In this document: positions 55,648 through 64,000 of the stretch, piece after piece
Layout: every line of letters starts with the position of its first letter
How positions within the stretch are numbered: position 1 is the first letter of the stretch
From: Bog-756 sp963841885
Lineage (GTDB): Bacteria; Actinomycetota; Acidimicrobiia; Acidimicrobiales; RAAP-2
Direction of reading: 5' to 3'
DNA length: 64,000 nucleotides
NCBI GenBank assembly: GCA_963841885.1
Contig: CAWJEK010000029.1
Span: forward strand, 1 to 64,000
The notes under the pieces: generated by a model
What the model saw: the letters and a program-made list of their open reading frames with translations, nothing else
Told to the model about the DNA's origin: nothing
The model's database searches: none
Position numbers and translations under genes: made by a program

Positions 55648-58160
55648 GTGACGACCGCCACCAAGCGCCCGGCGGGTCGATCCGGGGCATCGCGGCCCAA
55701 GGGCAAGGCGACCGCCCCGTCTCGATCGAGCCGTAGCTCCCACGCGAAGAAGACCACGTCGGGCAAGGGCGGACGTCCCGTTCGTCCGGCCGCGGCGGGT
55801 CGGGCCGGGACTCCGGCGGACTGCTCGCCGCCATGGGGGCGGTAGCCGCCGGCCACGCCACCGATCTGTGGGGCGTGGCCCTGGTCACCGTCGGTGTGCT
55901 GTGCGGCGTCGCCTTCTACGGCGACTCCGCTCGGGCCGGCCGGAAAGGGTGCCCGGGTGGCGGTCGGGTGACCTGCTCGGCTGGGGACGGTTCCTCGTCC
56001 CGCTGGTGCTCGTCGCCGTCGGGGTCCGCATGCTCATGGGCCGGGGTGACGACGCCGAGGACGACGGCCGCACCCGGCGCGAGCCGGCCCGAGCCGTCAT
56101 CGGAGGCACCCTGGTGCTCCTGGCCGTGGCCGGTCTGGCCGCGTTGGCCGGCGGCTCCCCGGCCCTGCGAGCCTCCACCCACGACCTGTCGGCGGCCGGA
56201 GGCTGGGTGGGGGCGGTCATCGCCGATCCGCTCGGCCACGCCCTCGGGGGCTTCGGGGCGGCCGTGGTGCTCCTGGTGGTGGCCGGCGTGGGCGTACTGG
56301 TGTTCACCGGGATCTCGGTGCGGACGGCCGCCACCGGCATCGCCCGGTCCGTGCGGTGGCTGGTCACCGCCGCTCGAGGTGACCGGGCGGCCGACACCCT
56401 GGCCGACGGCGACGAGCCCACCGACCCGTTCGGCCGGGCCCTGGCCGAGGGCCGCCAGCCCTCGATGGCCGCCGTGGCCACGACCGAGGCGGAGGTGCCC
56501 GCCGCCGGCCACGAACCGGTGACGGACGCCGACCTGCACGGCGACGACGCCATGGTCGACACGGCCGACGAGCCGACGGGACCCCCGCCGCTCCCCGACG
56601 CCGCCACCCGACCCGGCAAGGGTGAGCAGCTCGAGATGCGGATGGGTCCACCGGCCGGCGATTGGCGACTCCCGCCGGCGAAGCTGCTCAAGCGGGCCAA
56701 GGCCCAGGTCATCGATGAGTCCGAGGTCGACGCGGCCGGCGCGGCCCTGGTCAGTGCGCTGTCGGCCCACGGCGTGGAGACCCGTCTGGTCGGACGCACG
56801 GTCGGCCCCTCGGTCACCCGCTACGAGCTGGAGCTGGGTGCCGGGGTGAAGGTGGCCCGGGTGACGTCGCTGTCGAAGGACATCGCCTACGCCATGGCCT
56901 CGCCGGACGTGCGCATCCTGGCACCCATCCCGGGGAAGTCGGCGATCGGCGTCGAGGTCCCGAACCGCCGCCGCCAACTCGTGGCGCTCGGGGACATCCT
57001 GGCGTCGCCCGAAGCGGCCCGGGCCACGCACCCGCTGGAGGTGGCCCTCGGGCGGGACATCGCCGGCCGGGCCGTGGTGGCGAACCTGGCGGAAATGCCC
57101 CACGTCCTGGTGTCGGGTTCGACCGGATCCGGCAAGTCCTCCTGCATCAACTCGGTACTCACCTCGATCCTCACCCGGGCCACCCCCGACCAGGTCCGCT
57201 TCATCCTGATCGACCCGAAGCGGGTGGAGCTCGGCCAGTACAACGACCTGCCGCACCTGCTGACCCAGGTGGTGGTCGACCCGAAGAAGGCGGCGAACGC
57301 GTTGTCCTGGGCGGTCACCGAGATGGAGCGTCGCTACGACCTCCTCGCCGAGGTGGGCCAGCGCGGACATCACCGGGTACAACGCGGCGTTCGACTCGGG
57401 TGACCTCTCCGAGTACGAGGAGGCCTACCGGCTGCGCATGCAGGGCACCGACGCCGAGGTCGACGAGGACGACGAGGCCCAGGTGCGCTTCCCCCGGCTG
57501 CCGTTCATCCTGATCGTGGTGGACGAGCTCAACGACCTCATGATGGTGGCCGCCCGCGACGTCGAGGAGTCGGTCTGCCGCATCGCCCAGATGGCCCGGG
57601 CCGTCGGGATCCACCTGGTCCTGGCCACCCAGCGTCCGTCGGTCGACGTGATCACCGGCGTGATCAAGGCCAACGTGCCGTCCCGCATGGCCTTCTCGGT
57701 GTCGTCGCTGGCCGACAGCCGGGTGATCCTCGACCAGCCCGGGGCCGAGCGGCTCATCGGCAAGGGCGACATGCTCCTGCTGACCGCGTCGTCCTCCAAC
57801 CCGCAGCGGATCCAGGGTCCGTGGGTGAGCGAGGAGGAGGTCCGCGCCGTCGTCGCCCACTGGAAGCGCCAGCGGCCCATGGAGGTCGTCGCCGGGATCG
57901 AGGAGGTGGTCGGGGCGGAGGGACCGCGGGCGGGTGCCGGGGCCGACGACGATGACGACGAGCTGCTCGACCAGGCCATGGATCTCGTCGTGCGCTCCCA
58001 GCTCGGCTCGACGTCGATGCTCCAGCGCAAGCTGCGGGTCGGCTTCGCCCGCGCCGGTCGCCTGATGGACCTCATGGAGCGGCGCGGCGTGGTCGGCCCC
58101 TCGGAGGGCTCGAAGGCCCGCGCCGTGCTGATGACACCCGAAGAGCTGGACGCCCGCTGA
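55648..58160 (+). CDS. ftsK: DNA translocase FtsK/SpoIIIE (three frameshifts)
   Basis: About 836 residues from GTG 55648, indels near 55825, 55945 and 57360. A basic N-terminus, four membrane helices (about 60-235), an acidic linker, then the motor: GSTGSGKSSCINSVLTSIL (Walker A), FILIDPKRVELGQYNDLPHL, LPFILIVVDELNDLMMVAARDVEE (Walker B), ATQRPSVDVITGVIKANVP. The gamma winged helix (LQRKLRVGFARAGRLMDLMERRGVVGP) reads KOPS-type sequences. It pumps DNA through the septum and acts with XerC/D. rnj-ftsK adjacency is common. Confidence 0.95.
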
Positions 58161-58186
58161 GCCGGCGGGCCCGTGACCCCTCCCCG

Positions 58187-59751
58187 ATGACGGCCACCGA
58201 TGACGGCACCCTGGCGCCGGGCGTGGTCCTGGCCGAGCCCTCCGCCGGCAACGGACGACGGGCGGCGCGGGCGGGCCCACTCCCACGCCCGGAGCCGACG
58301 TCACCGCCGGTGGCCCTGGATCGTCGCCGGGGTCGTACTGCTGGCGCTGGGCGCCGGCAGCGTGGTTCGCCGCCCAGCGGATCGACGCGCCGCTCCCGCC
58401 GGCCGTTCCCCACCCGGGCACCGACGCCGCCACCGTCGTCCCCGGACCGGTTCCCGGGCTGCCGTGGCCGTCGAAGGGCCAGGCGGCGGTGTCCGTCCCG
58501 GCGATCGGTTACAGCGCCCAGTCCGGGCCCCAGTCACCCGTGCCGGTGGCGTCCCTCACCAAGATCACCACGGCGGTGGTCATCCTGCGGGACCATCCAC
58601 TGGCGCCCGGTGAGCAGGGCCCCGTCATCACGGTCACGTCCGACGACGTGGCGCAGTACGACCTCGAGCTCCACCAGGACCAGTCGACGGTGGCGATCGA
58701 GGTGGGCGAGCAGTTGACCGAGCGCCAGGCCCTCGAGGCGATGCTGACGCAGTCGGCCAACGACGTGGCCTACACGTTGGCCGTCTGGGACGCCGGGTCG
58801 GTCGACGCCTTCGTGGTCAAGATGAACGCCCTGGCGGCATCGCTCGGGACCACCGACACCCACTACGTGGACGCCAGTGGCTATGACCCCGCCACCGTCT
58901 CGTCGGCATCGGACGTCCTGAGGGTGGCGGCGGTGGGCATGGCCATCCCCACCTTCGCCGAGATCGTGGGGCTCACCCAGGTGACCCTGCCGCTGGCCGG
59001 GACCCTGCACAACATCGTCGCCCAGATCGGCGTCGGCGGCGTGATCGGGGTCAAGTCCGGTTATACGTCCCAGGCGGGAGCCTGCATGGTGCTGGCCGCC
59101 GACCGGGTGATCGACGGTCGGACGCTGCTCGTCCTGGTGGCCGTGACCGGCCAGCCCACGCCTCCGCCCACCGCACCCACCACGACCACCACCACCCGTC
59201 CGCCGGGCACGACCACGACCACCACCCGTCCGCCGGGCACGACCACGACCACCACCACCCTGCCGCTGGACGACGAGCCGGTCGTCGACCCGTTCAAGTA
59301 CGCCGGGACCCACGACCACGGCGCTCCTGACGGCCACCCAGGCCGGGATCTCGCAGGTGACGGTGGCCACCCGGGGGAGCGTCGCCGGAACGGTGACGTC
59401 GACCTGGGGCGGCACCGTCCACCGGGCGACGTACGTGTCGGCCACCGACGCCTGGCTACCGGGTTGGCCGGGCCAGGTGGTGCGGTCGATGACCACGTTC
59501 ACCACCGTCCCGCCCGGGAGCGTGGCCGGCACACGGGTGGGCTCGACGATCTTCGCCGTCGGCAGCCAATTCCAGGTGGTGCCCCTCCTGCTGCACGAGA
59601 CGGTGCCGGAACCCTCACTGTGGTGGCGCCTGCGCTACGGCGGAGCGGGAACCTCGCCCACGACGTCGACGACGACGGGTCCGAGCTCTCCACGGCGACG
59701 TCGACGTCGGGGCCGACGACCTCGACCACGGCGGCTCCGACCCCGGGCTGA
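58187..59751 (+). CDS. D-alanyl-D-alanine carboxypeptidase (PBP5/S11 family), frameshifted
   Basis: About 520 residues from ATG 58187. A membrane anchor in one frame (WPWIVAGVVLLALGAGSV, about 58313-58365), then the S11 enzyme: SxxK in VPVASLTKITTAVVIL, SxN in LTQSANDVAYTLAVW and KSG in IGVKSGYTSQAGACM. A Thr/Pro repeat stalk follows (RPPGTTTTT twice, 59170-59270) and a C-terminal beta domain (59330-59640). Indels near 58262, 59315 and 59700. It trims the pentapeptide stem of peptidoglycan. Confidence 0.85.
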
Positions 59752-59835
59752 GCGTGGCTCGACGACGATGGGGAGCGGGACGCCCGGCGTCCCGTGGTCC
59801 CGGTGCGGCCGCTCCGGCAGAGGTACGTTGGGCGG

Positions 59836-60717
59836 GTGCGAGCCCGTGTGCCAGCGTCGTCAGCCAATCTCGGGCCCGGATTCGACACGTTGGCCCTGGC
59901 CCTCGACCGGTATGTCCTCGTCGACGTCGAGCCGGCGTCGAAGCTGATCGTCCGATCGGTGGGGGAGGGGGAGGGCCTCGCCGACGATCCCTCCCACCTC
60001 GCCGCCCGGGTGGCCATCGACGTGGCCGGGACGGACCACCTGGCCATCACGGTGCGCTCCGACATACCCATCGCCCGGGGACTGGGGTCGTCCGCCGCCC
60101 TGGCGGTGGCCGCCGCGGCCGCCGCCGGCGCCGAGGACCCCCTGGCCGTGGCCACGGCCATGGACGGACACCCCGACAACGCCGCCGCCTCCATGGTGGG
60201 TGGCTTCGTCGCCGCCGCCGTCGTGAAGGGGGGCGTCCACGTGGTGCGGCTGCCACTCGACGTCAGCCTCGCCTTCGTCGTGGTGGTGCCCGACGTACAG
60301 CTCTCGACGGCGAGGGCCCGTCAGGCGCTCCCGGCCGAGGTCAGCCGCGAGAGCGCCTCGTTCAACCTCTCGCGGATGGCCCTCCTGATGGCCGGTATGG
60401 CCGACTGTCGCCTGCTGATCCCCGAGGCGGCCGAGGACCGGCTGCACCAGGACTACCGCAGCCCGCTCTTTCCGGCGGCCCCGAAGCTGCTGGCGGCGCT
60501 GGTGGCCGGCGGGGCGCTGGCCTCGTGCTGGTCCGGGGCCGGCCCGTCGCTCCTCGGCATCTGCCGCGGGATCGACGCCCCCAAGGTGCAGACCGCGGGC
60601 GAACAGGCTCTGGCGGACGCCGGGCTGCCCGGGCAGGTCCTGTTGCTCCACGCCGACAACGACGGCCTCATCGTGGACCGTGACGGCACCGCCGGCCTGT
60701 ACGACGCCGATTCCTGA
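59836..60717 (+). CDS. thrB: Homoserine kinase
   Basis: 293 residues from GTG 59836 (MRARVPASSANLGPGFDTLALAL), the canonical start. GHMP ATP loop PIARGLGSSAALAVAAAAAA, HPDNAAASMVGGF, and the C-terminal GGALASCWSGAGPSLLG. It phosphorylates homoserine in threonine synthesis. No hom or thrC gene lies beside it in this window. Confidence 0.93.
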   Translation: MRARVPASSANLGPGFDTLALALDRYVLVDVEPASKLIVRSVGEGEGLADDPSHLAARVAIDVAGTDHLAITVRSDIPIARGLGSSAALAVAAAAAAGAEDPLAVATAMDGHPDNAAASMVGGFVAAAVVKGGVHVVRLPLDVSLAFVVVVPDVQLSTARARQALPAEVSRESASFNLSRMALLMAGMADCRLLIPEAAEDRLHQDYRSPLFPAAPKLLAALVAGGALASCWSGAGPSLLGICRGIDAPKVQTAGEQALADAGLPGQVLLLHADNDGLIVDRDGTAGLYDADS

Positions 60718-60746
60718 GCCGCGGTTGCCGGTAGCCTCGGCCCGTC

Positions 60747-61106
60747 ATGCCGACCCAACCCAGCAAAGACCTCCAGGCCGTCCCCAATCCGCATCCCGGC
60801 CGGGACTACACCGTCACCTGTGAGACGCCGGAGTTCACCTGCCTCTGTCCGTTGACCGGTCAGCCGGACTTCGCCACCGTGCGGATCTCCTACGTGCCCG
60901 ACCAGTCGCTGGTCGAGCTCAAGTCGCTGAAGCTCTACCTGTGGAGCTTCCGCAACGAGGGCGGATTCCACGAGGACATGACCAACCGGATCCTCGACGA
61001 CCTGGTGGCGGCCATCGCCCCCCGCCGGATGACCGTGGTCACCGACTGGCTCGTCCGGGGAGGCATCCACACGGTCGTGGAGGCCTCCCACCCTCCCGCC
61101 GGCTGA
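60747..61106 (+). CDS. queF: NADPH-dependent 7-cyano-7-deazaguanine reductase QueF (type I)
   Basis: 119 residues. FTCLCPLTGQPDF contains the nucleophilic Cys of the family, and the QueF motif is ELKSLKLYLWSFRNEGGFHED. Type I proteins lack the N-terminal half of E. coli QueF. It makes preQ1 for queuosine in tRNA. ATG is 29 bp after thrB. Confidence 0.95.
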   Translation: MPTQPSKDLQAVPNPHPGRDYTVTCETPEFTCLCPLTGQPDFATVRISYVPDQSLVELKSLKLYLWSFRNEGGFHEDMTNRILDDLVAAIAPRRMTVVTDWLVRGGIHTVVEASHPPAG

Positions 61107-61341
61107 TCGGATTCGGACGGGTGGCGGTGTCTCGGCGGCACCCGGATGGAACGTCGAATCGGCGTCGGAAATCGAGAGAACGCCTTCCTCGAGCCGCCGG
61201 CACTCCAGCTCCGGAACCCGCCGGTGATCACGCCCGGCCGAGAGTTCGAGCCGAGGATTCGCTCAAAGGTCGCAAGCGCGAAGACCGCGAACGTGTCAGG
61301 CTGGTGTCCGACAATCAGAGGGGCCCCGGGGAGGTGCTCTC
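61107..61341 (+). other. Non-coding gap, 235 bp
   Basis: Lower GC than its flanks and no gene seen. GGGGAGGTG lies just before the ATG of the TIG gene. I cannot name a promoter with confidence. Confidence 0.4.
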
Positions 61342-61767
61342 ATGAGACGCAGCATCCTTTTGGCGTGCCTCATCATCGTTTCCATCTGTGCCGTGTCTCA
61401 GCAGTCACCGGCCTCGGCGGCGGCCGCCCACCCGATGAAGATCAAGAGCTTCAGGCCGACCTCTGGAATTGCCGGCAACGAGGTGACGATCAAGGGCGCC
61501 AATCTCGGGCACGCCCTGGCGGTGACATTCAACGGAACCGTTGCCACGGTCATCTCCGACAAGAACTCCACCATCAAGGTCGACGTGCCGGCAGGGGCCA
61601 CGACCGGGTACATCGAAGTCACGAAATCCGGGGGATCAGCATTGAGCCTCTCGCCCTTCACGGTCGTCGTGGACTCGTCGTTCACGACCACCTCTCCAAC
61701 CAACCCGAGATCGCGACCGGGTCCGGGAATGCGCCGCTCGGCCTCCTCTGCGTCCTCGTCGCCGTAG
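61342..61767 (+). CDS. Secreted single-TIG-domain protein, 3' end replaced at a breakpoint
   Basis: Signal peptide MRRSILLACLIIVSICAVSQQSPASA, then one TIG/IPT domain: IKSFRPTSGIAGNEVTIKGANLGHALAVTFNGT, VDVPAGATTGYIEVT and LSPFTVVVD. The last 30 residues or so are read antisense to the kinase gene and look artificial. Codon use is less GC-biased than in the rest of the window. The natural continuation (more repeats or a stop) has probably been lost at the breakpoint near 61.7 kb. Confidence 0.65.
   Translation: MRRSILLACLIIVSICAVSQQSPASAAAAHPMKIKSFRPTSGIAGNEVTIKGANLGHALAVTFNGTVATVISDKNSTIKVDVPAGATTGYIEVTKSGGSALSLSPFTVVVDSSFTTTSPTNPRSRPGPGMRRSASSASSSP
61690..61750. other. Probable chimeric junction
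   Basis: A plus-strand secreted protein and a minus-strand kinase run into one another here. The kinase frame stays open for another 300 bases antisense to the TIG gene, while its own recognisable sequence stops at DEDAEEAERR (about 61725-61760). Base composition also changes. Neither gene has a natural end. Confidence 0.55.
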
Positions 61768-62714
61768 AGGGATGTGTCGGCCAGGGGCACCGCCCGGGTG
61801 CCCACCGCCGCGGTGGCCCCGGTGGTGGCGGCCACCGCCGCCAGCCCGGTGGTGGCCGCCACCTCGGCGGCGGTGACCGGCAGGCCCTCGGAGAAGCGCA
61901 CCAGGTCGGCCCGCAGGTCGTCGGCGCTGGCGTAGCGCTGGTCGGCCGACTTGGCCATGGCCTTCATGATCACCGCCTCGAGGGCCGGCGGCACCCCCGG
62001 GGCCAGGTCGCGCAGGGGCGGCGGCTGGTCGCGCACGTGCTTGGAGGCCACCGCCACCGGCGTCTCGCCGAGGAACGGCGGCCGCCCGGCCACCATCTCG
62101 TACATCACCACCCCGAGCGAGTAGATGTCGCTGCGCGAGTCGACGCCGATCCCCTCGGCCTGCTCGGGCGAGAAGTAGGTGGCGGTGCCCATGACCGCCC
62201 CGGTCTGGGTGAGGCTCTCCTCGGTGTTCACCGCCCGGGCGATCCCGAAGTCGGTCACCTTGACCTGGCCCTCGTCGGTGATCAGCACGTTGCCCGGCTT
62301 GACGTCGCGGTGGATGACCCCGTGGCGGTGGGCGAAGGCCAGGGCGGCGGCCACGTGGACCCCGATGTCGGCCACCCGGGCCGGCGGCATGGGACCGGTG
62401 GCCCGCAGCACGGCCGACAGCGGTTGGCCGTCGATGAACTCCATGACGATGAAGTAGGTCCCGCCGTCCTCGCCCCAGTCGAAGACCGGGACGATGTTGG
62501 GGTGCGAGAGGTTGGCCGCCGCCTGGGCCTCCCGGCGGAATCGCTCGACAAAGGCCTGGTCCACCGAGAGCTCGGGGAACAGGACCTTGATCGCCACCGG
62601 CCGGTCCAGCAGGCGGTCGCGGGCCCGGAACACCTGGGCCATTCCGCCGCGGGCGATCAGGTGCGTGAGCTCGTAGCGGTTCGAGAACACCCGGGGCGTG
62701 GTGACGGGTTCCAT
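61725..62714 (-). CDS. PknB-type Ser/Thr protein kinase, C-terminus lost at the junction
   Basis: At least 330 residues from ATG 62714. Gly loop LIARGGMAQVFRARD, VAIKVL lysine, HRDVKPGNVLI catalytic loop, DFGIAR, and GTATYFSPEQAEG activation segment: all catalytic residues present. The juxtamembrane part follows (LADTSLYGDEDAEEAERR). The usual membrane helix and PASTA domains would follow but are missing. Such kinases control growth and wall synthesis; the phosphatase gene next door is its natural opponent. Confidence 0.88.
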
Positions 62715-62820
62715 CTCGCTCAGAGCCTAGGCCGCGGCCGGTCGGCGACGGAACCAATCACCGCCGGGAACTGGGAGGATCGCCCACCGGCGCCGGATGC
62801 GGCCGCGCCGCTCTCCGCCC

Positions 62821-64000
62821 TCACGGCGCCGTCGGGTTGGCCGGCGCCGCGGTGGTCGGGGTGGCGGTGGCCCCGCCCGCCGCGGTGGTGGTCGGCGCAG
62901 CCGTCGTGGCGGTGGCCCCGGCCGCCGTGGTGGTCGTGGTGGCCCCGGCCGCCGTGGTGGTCGTGGCGTTGGGTGTGGTCGTGGTCGTCGGCGGGGGCGG
63001 GGGGGCCGGGGTGGCGAAGGGGGAGACGGCGGTGGTGGTGGGGGCCGGGACTGTGCGCAGCTCCTTGGGGATGCCCCCCTGTGTCAGGTACTCGGCGTAA
63101 AGGGTCTGGACGTATGTCTTGGCGGCCTTCAAGGACGGCTCGTTGACCACGGCTTTGAGGGCCGCCAGGTGCTCGGGCAGCACGTCGGAGGTGGTCACCG
63201 GGGTGCGGTCGACCAGCTTGGGCTTGAACCACAGCAGCCCACCGGGCCGGCCCTGGTAGATGACCAGGTGGTTGCCCTCGGTGGTCACGTACCAGTTGTC
63301 GGTGGCGTACCAGCGGACAAAGGCGTAGGCGGCCGCCACCACGCCCAGCAGCAGCACGCAGAACAGCACCACCCGGAAGGTGATGCGGCGGGGGATCCCG
63401 GCCGCCCGGCGCGCGCCCGGCGCTGCCGGCGGCGCTGGCCCCAGGTGGTCGGCTCGGCGGCTGTGTCGTCGGCGAGCACCGGGCCGGGGGTGGGGGCCTC
63501 CCGGCGCTGCTCGACCGCCGGTGCCGACTTGCCGATGAAGACGTCGCCCGAGGCCATGCCCGCCCCGGGCGCCTCGGCCGGCACGCCGGTCGAGCTGGCG
63601 GTGGCCGAGCCGTTCATGACGCCGGTGACTGTGGCCGGCGGAGGCCGGGTGGGGGCACGGCTGCCGGCCGTGGTGGTCCCGCCCAGGGCGGCGGCCCCGG
63701 CGGCAGTCCCGACCCCGGCGGTGCCCGGCGGCACCGGCGGCGAGGGGGGTGGAGCGCCACCGGCCACGGCAGCGGCACTGGCGGCACTGGCGGCACCGGC
63801 GGCACTGGCGGCGCCGGCAATCGCCGCGCCGGCAATCGCCGCGCCGGCCGTCGCGCCCCGCTGTCCCTCCTCACCCACCAGGACGTCGACCACCACCACG
63901 GTCACGTTGTCGTGGCCCCCGTGGTCGAGGGCCATCCCCACCAGGGTCCGGGCCGCCTCCTCGGGGTCGGCGACCCGGCCCAGCACCCGGGCGATCCGGT
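62821..64000 (-). CDS. PP2C-type Ser/Thr phosphatase (PstP-like), 5' part beyond the window, one frameshift
   Basis: Only the end of the catalytic domain is inside the window (GRVADPEEAARTLVGMALDHGGHDNVTVVVVDV). An Ala-rich, then Pro/Gly-rich, linker of about 170 residues follows and, after an indel near 63400, a helix (FRVVLFCVLLLGVVAAAYAFV). Then comes the extracellular domain (WYVTTEGNHLVIYQGRPGGLLWFKP) and a Thr/Ala-rich tail. The layout is that of actinobacterial PstP. In most Actinobacteria rodA and pbpA separate this gene from the kinase; here only 106 bp do. Confidence 0.85.

Noticed and set aside
55554..55856. Minus-strand 100-residue frame before ftsK
   Set aside because: It overlaps the ftsK N-terminus and the rnj-ftsK gap, with no ribosome site or family pattern.

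Overview
This is a GC-rich (about 70%), densely packed, GTG-start-rich stretch from a high-GC Gram-positive bacterium. The mec-cysO-cysM, MBL-rph-rdgB, rpsO-pnp-M16 protease, dapB...dapA-rnj-ftsK and PP2C/PknB neighbourhoods are those of Actinobacteria. The GYWLVASDGGxFAFG surface repeats point to class Acidimicrobiia (inference from memory of the group, not searched). Most core genes (pnp, cysM, ftsK, dapA, rnj, pstB) are interrupted by single-base indels that restore perfectly once corrected. The sequence is therefore best read as an unpolished, probably long-read or metagenomic, assembly and not as a genome full of pseudogenes. Both ends look chimeric: bases 1 to about 1050 are a low-GC P5C dehydrogenase fragment, and a second breakpoint lies near 61.7 kb.

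Region by region. 1.5-16.3 kb: a same-strand, translationally coupled operon that wraps a complete Pst-type ABC transporter (pstC, pstA, pstS, pstB) in surface proteins. These are a large TIG-repeat/GYW-repeat secreted protein, three copies of an unrecognised two-cysteine domain, a second large membrane-anchored binding-protein-like protein, a LAYTG-anchored protein, and a sortase-fold protein that has lost all catalytic residues. This is the best candidate for an undescribed system. 16.3-24.5 kb: small coiled-coil proteins, an Rrf2 regulator, a PhnZ-like HD oxygenase, a sulfotransferase, a beta-propeller protein, a cyclic-nucleotide-binding protein, a TauE exporter, an HTH protein, and an RsbW-like kinase and a hemerythrin that each follow a SigF/SigB-like promoter. 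24.6-25.7 kb: tmRNA and SmpB. 25.7-32.2 kb: the CysO sulfur-carrier cysteine pathway, an MBL hydrolase, RNase PH, RdgB and a methyltransferase. 32-41.7 kb: cell-envelope genes (GT-C transferase, FG-GAP protein, SpoIID protein, YbhN-type membrane protein). 41.7-44.1 kb: HAD phosphatase, crotonase, peroxiredoxin. 44.4-61.1 kb: housekeeping (S15, PNPase, M16 protease, DapB, two TetR regulators, a diiron ferritin-like protein, DapA, RNase J, FtsK, D-Ala-D-Ala carboxypeptidase, ThrB, QueF). 61.3-64 kb: a truncated TIG protein, then on the minus strand a Ser/Thr kinase and a PP2C phosphatase.

How the parts fit. The Pst/surface operon and the PhnZ-like enzyme suggest investment in phosphorus capture at the cell surface. 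The three proteins ending in the same six-copy GYW module suggest a common envelope-attachment or binding domain used with different N-terminal functions.
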